Origin: Mageeibacillus sp. UBA6980 | GTDB taxonomy: Bacteria; Bacillota; Clostridia; Saccharofermentanales; Saccharofermentanaceae | Assembly: GCA_002450095.1 (NCBI GenBank) | Contig: DJYK01000034.1 | Location: forward strand, 46,218-110,217 | DNA length: 64,000 nucleotides | Direction: 5' to 3' | Program-made: the position numbers and the translations under genes | Notes under the pieces: model-generated | What the model was told of the DNA's origin: nothing | The model's database searches: none | What the model saw: the letters and a program-made list of their open reading frames with translations, nothing else | Part shown: in pieces, positions 7,850-16,310 of the stretch | Numbering within the stretch: position 1 is the stretch's first letter | Layout: every line of letters begins with the position of its first letter

Positions 7850-9703
7850 ATGTCAGAATTAGATTCTTTGATGTTGAAGTCAAAGGAAGACCTGGAAGCA
7901 ATCGCTGCGCAGTTTGGCGATTTTACTCCTGCCGTTGCCAAGAAAAAATCCAGAGAGGAACTGATCGCGTCCATTACGAGAATGTCTGTAATGGAAGTTG
8001 TGCAAGAGATCGAGAAGCGTTCCTCCGTGGCAAAGGAAGAGTCTTCCGAACAGTTAGCACTTGATCTTCCCGAGGAACCTACGAAGGAGGAGAAGACAGA
8101 AGACGCTCCCAAGGCTAAGAAGAGGGGAAGACCTAAGAAGGTCCGTAAGGAAGAGGCGGAAAAAACAGAAGTTGCCGTTCCCGAAGCTGCTCCCGCTATA
8201 GAGGAGGCTCCTTTTTCCAAGACCGAGGAGGCGCCTAAGCCAAAAAAGCGCGGCCGTAAGCCAAAGAAGGCTGTCGCCGAAGAATCGGAACCTGCCAAGG
8301 ATGAGTCTTCGAAGGAAGAGGTTTCTGAAGTAAAAGAATCGGCTCCGGAAGAAAAAAAGGAAGATGTTTCCGAACAAAAGGCAAATGATGAACCTGCCTC
8401 TAATGAACCTCCCAAGAAGACGAGAGGAAGAGGCAAGAGAAGGATAGCCTTCGGTCCCGATACCGAGACTCATGAGATAAAGATAGAAGAGTCCGAGAAG
8501 AGCGAGGAAGAGGCCGAGAATAAAGAGCAGCCCTCGCAGCCTGAGATCCAGTATATTGAGGTCGAGGGAATTCTCGAGATCGGAAACGGCGATAATAAGA
8601 ACGATTTTAACGGATTCATCCATAAGAATAATTATCTTCCGGGAGAAGATGACGCTTATGTCCCGGGACAGATGATAAGAAGACTGGGTCTTCGTAAGGG
8701 AGACCATATCAAAGGTCTCGCAGTTGCCCCTCACGGGAAGGACAGATATGCACCGTTAAGGAAAGTACTTGAAGTTAACGGAATTGAAGTCCCGGAGGAT
8801 TCGGATTTTACCAATATAAAGAAGCGTCCGAGATTTGAGAATCTTACTGCCATATATCCGGACAGCAGACTGAAGCTCGAGACCAATAAAGAGGATCTGT
8901 CGTGCAGGATCATCGATCTGTTCTGCCCTATCGGAAAGGGACAAAGAGGAATGATAGTATCTCCTCCGAAGGCCGGTAAGACAGTGCTCCTTAAGAAGGT
9001 TGCAAACGCCATTACCACCAACAATCCCGAATGTAAGGTCATAGTGCTTCTCATTGACGAGCGTCCTGAGGAAGTTACCGATATGCAAAGATCCATTAAG
9101 GGTGAAGTCGTATATTCCACTTTCGACAAGCGCCCCGAGAATCATGTCAGGGTAACGGAACTCGTTCTCGAGAGGGCTATGAGGCTTGTCGAGTTAGGTC
9201 AGGATGTAGTGATCCTTCTCGACTCGATGACAAGACTTGCAAGAGCTTATAACCTTACGATCAATCCTACGGGAAGAACGCTCTCGGGCGGTCTCGATCC
9301 GGGCTCGCTCTACGGTCCTAAGAGATTCTTCGGAGCAGCGCGTAACATTGAATTCGGAGGAAGCCTTACCATCATCGCATCCGCTTTGATTGAGACAGGC
9401 TCAAGGATGGACGAGGTTATATTCGAGGAGTTCAAGGGAACGGGTAACATGGAAGTCGTACTCGACAGAAAGCTTGCAGACAGACGTGTCTATCCTGCTA
9501 TCGCAGTTGACAAGTCAGGTACGCGACGCGAGGATCTTCTGCTCACGGAAGAGCAGCTGTCATCCGTATGGCTCACGCGTAAGGCTATCGCCGATGTTGA
9601 TACGATCGCCGGAACGGAAGCGGTGCTTAACTTCCTTAAGCGCACGCCGGATAACGCCAGTTTTGTCCTGTCGGCGCAAAAGTCTTTTGCTGTTGACGGC
9701 TGA
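7850..9703 (+). CDS. rho: Transcription termination factor Rho with basic N-terminal insertion
   Basis: 617 residues, about 200 longer than the minimal protein. Residues 1-55 are the Rho_N domain. Residues about 60-235 are a low-complexity Lys/Glu/Pro-rich insertion with three AT-hook-like basic patches: KKRGRPKK near 91-97, PKKRGRKPKK near 131-140 and TRGRGKRR near 191-198. The S1-like RNA-binding domain follows from about 237, then the hexameric helicase ATPase with Walker A SPPKAGKT and Walker B VVILLDSMTR. Similar insertions in other phyla bind RNA or drive condensate formation (known for the family). Rho releases RNA polymerase from untranslated transcripts. Confidence 0.95.
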   Translation: MSELDSLMLKSKEDLEAIAAQFGDFTPAVAKKKSREELIASITRMSVMEVVQEIEKRSSVAKEESSEQLALDLPEEPTKEEKTEDAPKAKKRGRPKKVRKEEAEKTEVAVPEAAPAIEEAPFSKTEEAPKPKKRGRKPKKAVAEESEPAKDESSKEEVSEVKESAPEEKKEDVSEQKANDEPASNEPPKKTRGRGKRRIAFGPDTETHEIKIEESEKSEEEAENKEQPSQPEIQYIEVEGILEIGNGDNKNDFNGFIHKNNYLPGEDDAYVPGQMIRRLGLRKGDHIKGLAVAPHGKDRYAPLRKVLEVNGIEVPEDSDFTNIKKRPRFENLTAIYPDSRLKLETNKEDLSCRIIDLFCPIGKGQRGMIVSPPKAGKTVLLKKVANAITTNNPECKVIVLLIDERPEEVTDMQRSIKGEVVYSTFDKRPENHVRVTELVLERAMRLVELGQDVVILLDSMTRLARAYNLTINPTGRTLSGGLDPGSLYGPKRFFGAARNIEFGGSLTIIASALIETGSRMDEVIFEEFKGTGNMEVVLDRKLADRRVYPAIAVDKSGTRREDLLLTEEQLSSVWLTRKAIADVDTIAGTEAVLNFLKRTPDNASFVLSAQKSFAVDG

Positions 9704-9745
9704 TGGAGTACAATCAATATAATTAATATTTGGAGGGCTATGTAA

Positions 9746-10012
9746 ATGAGTGAGAACAATATTCCTGCTGAGTATAAGCCGATAAGTATGTGGGGCTACT
9801 TCGGATATGAGATCCTTTTCTCTATCCCTTTGATCGGATTCATCTGCCTCATCATCTTTGCATTTGCTTCAAAGAACAAGAATGTAAAGAACTTTGCCAG
9901 GTCTTATTTTTGCATGTTGATCCTTGTGATCGTGCTGTCGGTAATTATCCTTGCAATCGTTTCTGCAACAGGTGCCGTCATTTCTCTTGAAGATATCGTC
10001 GGATCTTTGTGA
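9746..10012 (+). CDS. Small two-helix membrane protein
   Basis: 88 residues with two hydrophobic helices (about 24-41 and 55-78) separated by a basic loop (SKNKNVKNFARS). TGGAGGG supports the ATG at 9746. It follows rho by 42 nt, so co-transcription is likely. I know of no experimental function for such small proteins, which occur widely in Clostridia. The presence of a gene is likely; its role is unknown. Confidence 0.65.
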   Translation: MSENNIPAEYKPISMWGYFGYEILFSIPLIGFICLIIFAFASKNKNVKNFARSYFCMLILVIVLSVIILAIVSATGAVISLEDIVGSL

Positions 10013-10018
10013 TTACAG

Positions 10019-10047
10019 TTGACAACCGCGGGTAAATAAGATATTAT
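10019..10047 (+). promoter_or_regulatory. Near-consensus sigma-70 promoter of rpmE
   Basis: TTGACA (10019-10024), 17-bp spacer, TATTAT (10042-10047). About 70 nt of leader follow before the rpmE start, enough for a small regulatory structure, but I could not fold one with confidence. Confidence 0.8.
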
Positions 10048-10121
10048 CGTGCGGTTACTATAAATCCGATATGGCATACGTGCCTTAAGTACGCGTCATA
10101 TCTTTGATTAAGAGGTGAAAT

Positions 10122-10322
10122 ATGAAGACAGACATCCATCCTAAGACGTACAACGCTGTCGTTAAGTGCGCTTGTGGAGCTACCTTCGAGGCGATCTCGA
10201 CAAAGCCTGAGATCAACGTCGATATCTGCTCCAATTGCCATCCGTTCTACACAGGTAAGCAGAAGCTTGTTGATACAGGCGGAAGAATCGACAAGTTCAA
10301 CAAGAGAATGGGAAGAGCTTAA
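10122..10322 (+). CDS. rpmE: 50S ribosomal protein L31, zinc-binding form
   Basis: 66 residues. The paired motifs CACG (about 16-19) and CSNCHPF (about 36-42) hold a structural zinc, marking the C-plus type A form of L31 used under zinc-replete conditions. L31 bridges the ribosomal subunits near the 5S rRNA. AAGAGGTG precedes the ATG. It has its own strong promoter and terminator, so it is probably monocistronic. Confidence 0.95.
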   Translation: MKTDIHPKTYNAVVKCACGATFEAISTKPEINVDICSNCHPFYTGKQKLVDTGGRIDKFNKRMGRA

Positions 10323-10337
10323 GACTAACCCGAATGA

Positions 10338-10369
10338 GAACTGCCTTGAAACATAGGCAGTTCTTTTTT
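10338..10369 (+). terminator. Rho-independent terminator after rpmE
   Basis: GAACTGCC and GGCAGTTC pair around a 10-nt loop and are followed by a run of T. Confidence 0.9.
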
Positions 10370-10418
10370 ACAATAAACGGGAAGTTTAAAGAATAGAAAG
10401 TTGGAAAACGGGTAGACT

Positions 10419-11423
10419 ATGTCAACACCAGAGAATAATAAAGATATAAAACCCGCTTTGAAGAAGACCACCATCGGAGGTCAGGCCCTTATCGAAGGTA
10501 TCATGATGGTGGGTCCCAAGCGTACCGCCATTGCCGTAAGGAAGGGTGACGGAACCATTCATGTGGAAGAAATCATGCAAAGCGAGAGAGTTACCTTCTA
10601 TGAGAAGGTTCCGTTTATAAGAGGATGCATCAGGTTCTATAAGATGCTCGTAAGAGGTACCGATGCCCTTATGAAGTCTGCGGATATCTCCGAGCAGGGC
10701 GCTCCGGAGACAAGGGAAGACGGCAAACCCGAGAAGCAATCCGCATTGGATCAGTATCTTTCCAAGCACTACAATGTCATGGTCACTTTGTCGGCTATCC
10801 TCGGTATCCTTCTGAGTGTCGGATTGTTCATCCTTCTCCCGTGGCTTATCGTATTCCTTGCTACCAAGATAATGGGAAGCGCACTTGCGGATACGACATG
10901 GATGTCTGTGGTCCTTAATCTTGCCGAGGGTGTTCTCAGGATGATCATCTTCTTCCTCTATCTAAGATTCGCTAGCAAGATCGAAGGCATAGACAGAGTG
11001 TGGAAATACCACGGAGCCGAGCACAAGACGATCGCCTGTTATGAGGCGGGTGAGCCTCTTACGGTCGAGAATATACTGAAGCATTCGAGATTTCATCCGA
11101 GGTGCGGAACTTCGTTCATGTTCCTGGTTCTCGCGATATCCATCCTTATCTATACTGTGGCAGGTATACTTATAGGTGACGGAAGTTTTATCGTAAGTGC
11201 GCTTATAAGGATCATCCTGATCCCGATCATATGCGGTGTGTCTTTTGAGATACTGAGATTTGTAGGAAGACATGACGAGAATGTTGTCTGCAGAGGATTG
11301 TCAAAGCCCGGACTGTGGCTTCAGAAGTTCACAACGTCCGAACCTGACGCTCCTATCGTTGAGGTGGCGATAGCGGCTATGCAGGCAGTCATCCCCGAGA
11401 ACGCAGACGATGATGTCTGGTAA
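10419..11423 (+). CDS. DUF1385 membrane protein (YqhQ family)
   Basis: 334 residues. The N-terminus has the family signature GGQALIEGIMMVGP and the middle has YHGAEHKTIACYEAG. Four or more membrane helices lie between about 120 and 290. The family is found across Bacillota; its biochemical role is unknown. It overlaps prmC by 14 nt, an arrangement often seen in Clostridia downstream of rpmE, which suggests a shared transcript. Confidence 0.85.
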   Translation: MSTPENNKDIKPALKKTTIGGQALIEGIMMVGPKRTAIAVRKGDGTIHVEEIMQSERVTFYEKVPFIRGCIRFYKMLVRGTDALMKSADISEQGAPETREDGKPEKQSALDQYLSKHYNVMVTLSAILGILLSVGLFILLPWLIVFLATKIMGSALADTTWMSVVLNLAEGVLRMIIFFLYLRFASKIEGIDRVWKYHGAEHKTIACYEAGEPLTVENILKHSRFHPRCGTSFMFLVLAISILIYTVAGILIGDGSFIVSALIRIILIPIICGVSFEILRFVGRHDENVVCRGLSKPGLWLQKFTTSEPDAPIVEVAIAAMQAVIPENADDDVW

Positions 11424-12282
11424 TCCGGACAGTTTGATCAAGATCCTTACCGAAGCGGGCATCGCGTTAGAAGATGCCCGTTTTGATATGGGGCTTATAT
11501 ATGCCGAATTCGGTGATGACGAGAAGGCTCTCGCAGAAGCGGTCGATAAGAGGGCGTCCGGCATGCCTGTTGCCTATATTATCGGAAAACAGGGGTTTTA
11601 TAAGGAAGAATACAAAGTTACCCCTGACGTTCTGATACCGAGAGCCGATACCGAGCTTCTGGTCGAGAGCGCATTACGGTTCCTGGGTGCTCTTGATCTT
11701 CCCCTGGGCGATGTATCATGCATCATCCCGTCCGATAAAACGCTCACAAGCCCCCGTATTCTCGATCTGTGCACCGGAACAGGATGCGTCGGGATATCGG
11801 TAATGAATACCTTGATCGGGAAATACGAGGATGCACATGCCGTCCTCGCGGATATCAGCGATGCGGCGTTAAGGATATCAAGGGAGAATATAATATCACA
11901 GTGCAAGGTGCCTTCGAATATCGATCTCATCAAACTCGATGTGCTCGAAGAGCAGGTTCCCGAAGGAAAATTTGACGTAGTCACGTCGAATCCTCCGTAC
12001 ATCAACGAGAGCGACATGATGACGCTTGACCGTGAGGTAAATGACTATGAGCCCCACCTTGCTCTCGCGGGCGGGGAAGACGGTCTTATATTCTATCCTC
12101 ACATCTGTAATATCGCTTGTCAGTGCCTCAAAAACGGCGGAGCGCTCATCGTCGAGCACGGATACGACCAGGCGGATGAGGTCCGTCAAACCCTTACAGA
12201 TAAAGGGTTTAACAATGTTAAATCGCTTAAGGACTTCGGCGGGAACGACCGGGTCACATTCGGTTTATGGGGAGGAGAATGA
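11410..12282 (+). CDS. prmC: Release factor glutamine methyltransferase PrmC
   Basis: 290 residues. It methylates the glutamine of the GGQ motif in RF1 and RF2 using S-adenosylmethionine. The N-terminal helical substrate domain is followed by a Rossmann methyltransferase with LDLCTGTGCVGIS (SAM-binding loop) and the catalytic SNPPYI tetrapeptide region. The ATG at 11410 lies inside the end of the DUF1385 gene, so translation is coupled. DUF951 follows after 3 nt. Confidence 0.93.
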   Translation: MMSGNPDSLIKILTEAGIALEDARFDMGLIYAEFGDDEKALAEAVDKRASGMPVAYIIGKQGFYKEEYKVTPDVLIPRADTELLVESALRFLGALDLPLGDVSCIIPSDKTLTSPRILDLCTGTGCVGISVMNTLIGKYEDAHAVLADISDAALRISRENIISQCKVPSNIDLIKLDVLEEQVPEGKFDVVTSNPPYINESDMMTLDREVNDYEPHLALAGGEDGLIFYPHICNIACQCLKNGGALIVEHGYDQADEVRQTLTDKGFNNVKSLKDFGGNDRVTFGLWGGE

Positions 12283-12285
12283 ACT

Positions 12286-12498
12286 ATGCCCGGTAAGTTT
12301 TTCCTTTACAAATATGAAGTGGGCGATGTGGTAAGAATGAAGAAAAAGCATCCCTGCGGAAGCTTCGAATGGACACTTACGAGAGTGGGTGCCGAGTGTA
12401 AGATGACGTGCAATAAATGCGGCCGGCTCGCCGTGATGGACAGACCGACCCTGGAGAAAGCTACGGTCGAAGTGACAAGGTCTTCAGACGACCTCTGA
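12286..12498 (+). CDS. DUF951 zinc-finger-like small protein
   Basis: 70 residues. It has the family features YEVGDVVRMKKKHPCG at the N-terminus and later cysteines in MTCNKCGR, giving a likely zinc site (C24, C38 or so, C42, C45). Function is unknown; in many Bacillota a gene of this family sits near translation or chromosome-segregation genes. Here it follows prmC by 3 nt. Its 3' end overlaps the convergent VOC gene by 15 nt. Confidence 0.85.
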   Translation: MPGKFFLYKYEVGDVVRMKKKHPCGSFEWTLTRVGAECKMTCNKCGRLAVMDRPTLEKATVEVTRSSDDL

Positions 12499-13320
12499 CG
12501 ACTGGGAGACGCAGATCTTCCTGCCGTCACAATCCTCAAAGACAAATTGTCTGTTTGATAAGGCTCCCTGTGAAGCCTTCGCCTCCGGAAGATCCTCGAT
12601 GATCTTAACACCGCCTGCTTTAAGTTCGTGGAGAAGAAGAAGCGGCTCGGATACGTAGATTATAAGTTCGTACATAGACACCGGAGCGATCCTGACGGGC
12701 GAACTTACAAGAGCGATCGCTATGTTATCTCGGGTAAGCCTTATATGAGGCATACGCTCATCATCGAGATGGGCAGCCTTGAATCCCAGTTTCTGTTCAT
12801 AGAACAAAGCGGTCCTGATAGGGTCCGTGCAGGGGAAGACCGAAGCGGAGGCATTCATGAGATGAAGAATCGAAGATGACTCCTGCTCATTTTGTTCTTC
12901 GGCCTTTGACGGCTCCTCGGATCCGTCGCTCATCTTAAATCCCAGAAGCTGTTCGCCGAATGCCTTCTCGTGCTCTTCGAGTGAATCCATGATCTTGTGG
13001 CGGTTCATGATCTCTTCAGTGGTCGGATCTGAGGGTAAAGTACGAAGAGAATCCACTTTCTCGAGATAATCTTTAAGGTTCATGAAGCGCACGTAAAGCG
13101 GCATGATCTCCTTCGCATCAGAGGGAAGCTCCGACCCCTTGGTTCCGTGAAGCATCATCATCGCATACTCGGAAGCCTCCGGAGGAAGCTTCGCGAAAAG
13201 CTTATTGATAAGTGTAAGCTCCGCTGCACACTTATCGGATACTCCGCCTTTGTTTATCTGCTCTTCGAATATGTCGAAGACTTTGTTGATGTCGTGTTCG
13301 GGATAGTTTTTACCAAGCAT
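12484..13320 (-). CDS. VOC (glyoxalase-like) protein with helical N-terminal domain
   Basis: 278 residues. The first 150 are helical and acidic (LNKLFAKLPPEASEYAMMML and following) and are not recognised. Residues about 155-275 match the vicinal-oxygen-chelate fold: FYEQKLGFKAAHLDD, ELIIYV, and FEDCDGRKICV near the end. Such domains bind metals or small molecules, but the usual paired His/Glu metal ligands are not evident, so a binding role is as likely as an enzymatic one. AGGGG supports the ATG at 13320. Confidence 0.7.
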   Translation of the reverse strand: MLGKNYPEHDINKVFDIFEEQINKGGVSDKCAAELTLINKLFAKLPPEASEYAMMMLHGTKGSELPSDAKEIMPLYVRFMNLKDYLEKVDSLRTLPSDPTTEEIMNRHKIMDSLEEHEKAFGEQLLGFKMSDGSEEPSKAEEQNEQESSSILHLMNASASVFPCTDPIRTALFYEQKLGFKAAHLDDERMPHIRLTRDNIAIALVSSPVRIAPVSMYELIIYVSEPLLLLHELKAGGVKIIEDLPEAKASQGALSNRQFVFEDCDGRKICVSQSSEVV

Positions 13321-13412
13321 GATGGGCCCCTGTAAGTATTTTTCGTTAAATTATACCATCAGTTATGAATTGAATAATCCGGTCTTTGTTATATATTAGG
13401 TTGAGGGTTGTT

Positions 13413-13892
13413 ATGTCAGGTATCAAGAAGACAAATGCAATGAGGATGCTCGATAAGGAGAATATCCCTTACGAGGCCATGGAATACGACTATGATGAGA
13501 ATGATCTGGACGGTCATCACGTAGCCGAATTCTTCGGTATACCTTATGAGGAAGTCTTCAAGACATTGACAGCCGTGACGGAGACAGGTGAGTATCTTGT
13601 TTTCTGTCTGTCGGTCGATGATGAACTCGATCTTAAGAAGGCTGCGGTGCTTGCGGGCGTTAAGCGCGTAGAGCTGATCCATGTCAAGGATCTTCTTAAA
13701 GTGACAGGGTACATCAGGGGCGGATGTTCTCCCATCGGGATGAAGAAGCGATACAGGACTTTCATAGACGAGATGGTCGAACTTATCGATGTGATCCATG
13801 TAAGCGCCGGACAGAGGGGGATACAGTTGAAACTGTCGCCGGAGGATCTGATAAGTTTTACCGGAGCCCAAGTCGGACCGATAACAATGTAA
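13413..13892 (+). CDS. ybaK: YbaK/EbsC-type aminoacyl-tRNA deacylase
   Basis: 159 residues, the normal size for Cys-tRNA(Pro)/Cys-tRNA(Cys) deacylases that hydrolyse mischarged tRNA. Recognisable family segments are KTNAMRMLDKENIPYE, EVFKTLTA, LDLKKAAVLAGVK and GYIRGGCSPIGMKKRY. I chose ATG 13413 over an upstream in-frame start at 13386 because homologues begin close to KKTNAMR; GAGGG lies about 6 nt upstream. Confidence 0.88.
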   Translation: MSGIKKTNAMRMLDKENIPYEAMEYDYDENDLDGHHVAEFFGIPYEEVFKTLTAVTETGEYLVFCLSVDDELDLKKAAVLAGVKRVELIHVKDLLKVTGYIRGGCSPIGMKKRYRTFIDEMVELIDVIHVSAGQRGIQLKLSPEDLISFTGAQVGPITM

Positions 13893-13910
13893 GAAGGAAG
13901 GCGTTGTTAA

Positions 13911-15104
13911 GTGGAAAAGTATGAGGTTTTCAGATCGCTCGCGATCATTATAATATCAGCCAAATTCTTCGGATTGCTTGCCAGAAAGCTCAAGGCGCCG
14001 CAGGTAGTCGGAGAGATAGTTGCAGGACTTCTTGTAGGTCCTTCGGTCCTCGGCCTTGTAGGTTATTCCGACTTTCTGGGGTATATGGCCGAGATCGGCG
14101 TAATGCTCCTCATGTTTACCGCAGGCCTCGAGACGAGGATATCCGATCTTCGTAAGACCGGATTCAAGGCGCTGGCGATAGCCAGTGCGGGCGTATTCGT
14201 TCCTCTTGTCGCAGGAACGGTTCTCTATATGTGCTTCTACGGGTTCGCTCCCTGGGGAGATGATCATTTCTATAAAGCGCTGTTCGTAGGTCTTATCCTT
14301 ACGGCAACTTCCGTCAGCATCACGGTCCAGACGCTTAAGGAACTCAATAAGATCAGCGAGTTAGTAGGCACCACGATCGTAAGTGCGGCGATCATAGATG
14401 ATGTTATCGGAATCTTTGTTCTCACGATTGTTATCGGTATGAAGGACCCTTCTCAGGATATCTCGAAGACCTTCCTTATGAGCGGTCTGTTCTTCCTCGT
14501 AAGCCTGGTGTTCGGTTACGTCTTTTACAGGATCTTCAAGGTCATCGACAAGCGCTGGCCTCACACAAGAAGGATCCCTATCATAGGACTCGCGTTGTGC
14601 TTTGTAATGAGTTATTGTGCACAGAAGTATTTCGGCGTTGCCGACATCACCGGAGCGTATGTTGCAGGCGTCATATTGAGTTCTCTTGATGACTCGACAT
14701 ATATCTCGCGTAAGATGGATATCAATTCCTACATGATCTTCGGTCCCGTGTTCTTCGCGTCCATAGGACTTCAGACTGACATCAAGTCGGTCGATCCCGG
14801 CATTTTACTGTTCTCGGTCTGTTTTGTAATAGTAGGTCTTCTGTCGAAGATCATCGGGTGCGGCGGTGTATCGTTCCTTATGGGATTCAGGGGGAAGGAT
14901 ACTCTTAAGATCGGCTGCGGTATGATGACGAGAGGAGAGGTCGCCCTTATAGTTGCCCAGAGAGCGTTGTCGATCGGGGCTTTGAGCGGAGCATATTTTA
15001 CCTCTGTCATCTTCCTTATCGTGGTATCTTCGATCCTGACCCCGATAGTGCTCAAATTGCTTTATACGGAAAAAGCGAAACCTGCTGATTCTGCGGTCGG
15101 ATAA
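13911..15104 (+). CDS. Cation:proton antiporter (CPA2 family)
   Basis: 397 residues with about 12 membrane helices and no cytoplasmic RCK/TrkA domain. The N-terminus contains AKFFGLLARKLKAPQVVGEI, typical of CPA2 Na+/H+ or K+/H+ exchangers; AAIIDDVIG matches the ion-binding double-aspartate motif, and MTRGEVALIVAQ is the conserved late helix. The start is GTG at 13911, behind AAGGAAGG. It follows the ybaK gene by 18 nt, so co-transcription is plausible. Confidence 0.88.
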   Translation: MEKYEVFRSLAIIIISAKFFGLLARKLKAPQVVGEIVAGLLVGPSVLGLVGYSDFLGYMAEIGVMLLMFTAGLETRISDLRKTGFKALAIASAGVFVPLVAGTVLYMCFYGFAPWGDDHFYKALFVGLILTATSVSITVQTLKELNKISELVGTTIVSAAIIDDVIGIFVLTIVIGMKDPSQDISKTFLMSGLFFLVSLVFGYVFYRIFKVIDKRWPHTRRIPIIGLALCFVMSYCAQKYFGVADITGAYVAGVILSSLDDSTYISRKMDINSYMIFGPVFFASIGLQTDIKSVDPGILLFSVCFVIVGLLSKIIGCGGVSFLMGFRGKDTLKIGCGMMTRGEVALIVAQRALSIGALSGAYFTSVIFLIVVSSILTPIVLKLLYTEKAKPADSAVG

Positions 15105-15463
15105 ATGTCTCATTGAACTTTTTACAAGTAAATATTAGAAAAGTACTGGAATGGCTTGAGTTTTAGAACTTTTAGTTTGGAATCACAGAAATAGTTCAAG
15201 GTTCTTGCATCAGATCAACTGGAATTATTCAGTACATGGCGGTTTATTAGAACTATATTTGATTAATTCACATTATGGTTCAAGTCTTTGGGATTGAGCT
15301 TTGAACCTTTTTCGATTTTGAATCAAAAAGTTCTGTCTCAGGGTAGATTTAAGAACCATATCAAGTTTTATTCTGTAAAAGTTCAAATTTCAAAGCACTT
15401 CAAATTCGGGTCTTGGCGGACTATAATACAAATATCATTCTTGGAAGGAATGAGGGGTAGAAA
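15105..15463. other. AT-rich non-coding spacer with phased GTTC/GAAC motifs
   Basis: 359 bp without a credible gene on either strand and clearly richer in A+T than its neighbours. GTTC or its complement GAAC occurs at 15115, 15166, 15194, 15201, 15250, 15278, 15303, 15330, 15353 and 15381. From 15250 on, the two orientations alternate every 23-28 bp. The pair at 15303/15330 can form a stem of GAAC(C)TTTTT with AAAAAGTTC. The right end holds the promoter of the next gene. Confidence 0.5.
15399..15427 (+). promoter_or_regulatory. Promoter of the PD-(D/E)XK-like gene
   Basis: TTCAAA (15399-15404), 17-bp spacer, TATAAT (15422-15427), followed by GGAAGG and the ATG at 15464. The -35 overlaps the last of the phased GTTC/GAAC region. 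Confidence 0.6.
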
Positions 15464-16258
15464 ATGATAATTGATAAAACTTTGCATGACCTGCAATGCA
15501 GGTCTGATTATCTTATGCGGATAATAGATAACGCTGACAAATCATTGGCTCTATTACCGGACGGTTATTTGAGGATCAAGCGACAGGGCAATTCTGTATC
15601 TTACTATCATATGAGAAAGATAAGAGGGGCTGATGCCGAAGAGCTGATCAAGAATTCCTCAGTCATCAGGGATCTTTCTCAGAAAAGCTATCTTCGTAAG
15701 GTTAGAAATGCCGCAGTGGCTGAACTTAAGAAGATAGAGCATATGATGAAAGGCTATCCTGTGATAAAGATAGAGGACATTTACGGCTCGCTTCGTGATG
15801 ACCGTAAGAAACTTGTTGATCCTGTGGCATTGTCCGATGAGGAGTTTGCAAGGTTATGGTCGTCGAAGCCTTTTACGCCAAAAGAATTTGATGACGATGA
15901 CAATTACTTTGTGACCTTGAAAGGTGAACGGGTCAGGTCCAAGTCTGAGCAGATAATAGCTGACAGACTTAACTATAACGGCATCCCCTATAGATATGAA
16001 TGTCCGGTCATGGTGGGTAACAGGCTTTTTCATCCGGATTTCATGGTCTTAAGGCTAAGTGACAGGAGGGAAATATACTGGGAGCACTGCGGCGCGATGG
16101 ACAGGCCGTCTTATTCCGATTATGCCGTCAACAGATTCAATATCTATTCCCAAAATGACATAGTCTTGGGGCGTGATTTAATTGCTACTTTTGAAACCGG
16201 ACAGAATCCTCTGGATACGCGAACTGTGGACAAGATTATAAGCACACATTTCAAGTAA
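15464..16258 (+). CDS. Putative PD-(D/E)XK-fold nuclease-like protein
   Basis: 264 residues. The N-terminal half is helical and charged. The C-terminal half (about 155-245) has the order expected of a restriction-endonuclease-like core: VRSKSEQIIADRL (Glu 162), then LFHPDFMVL (Pro191-Asp192), then IYWEHCG (Glu 207). These would supply the metal-binding E, PD and ExH-type residues. The gene stands alone between an odd AT-rich spacer and murC. A role in repair, defence or decayed mobile DNA cannot be told apart. Confidence 0.6.
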   Translation: MIIDKTLHDLQCRSDYLMRIIDNADKSLALLPDGYLRIKRQGNSVSYYHMRKIRGADAEELIKNSSVIRDLSQKSYLRKVRNAAVAELKKIEHMMKGYPVIKIEDIYGSLRDDRKKLVDPVALSDEEFARLWSSKPFTPKEFDDDDNYFVTLKGERVRSKSEQIIADRLNYNGIPYRYECPVMVGNRLFHPDFMVLRLSDRREIYWEHCGAMDRPSYSDYAVNRFNIYSQNDIVLGRDLIATFETGQNPLDTRTVDKIISTHFK

Positions 16259-16278
16259 AATGACAAATAGGTTATAAT
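16250..16278 (+). promoter_or_regulatory. Candidate promoter of murC
   Basis: TATAAT at 16273-16278 with a poor -35, TTCAAG, 17 bp upstream. TTGGAGG and ATG 16311 follow. Confidence 0.45.
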
Positions 16279-16310
16279 GTTCTCTGATTGCTATTTGGAG
16301 GTTTAAGGAC

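Noticed and set aside
10048..10121. Riboswitch in the rpmE leader
   Set aside because: A leader exists, but I could not identify a conserved aptamer or L31 consensus.
15105..15463. CRISPR array
   Set aside because: The motifs are 4-7 bases in alternating orientation with irregular sequence between them; there are no direct repeats of CRISPR length and no cas genes.
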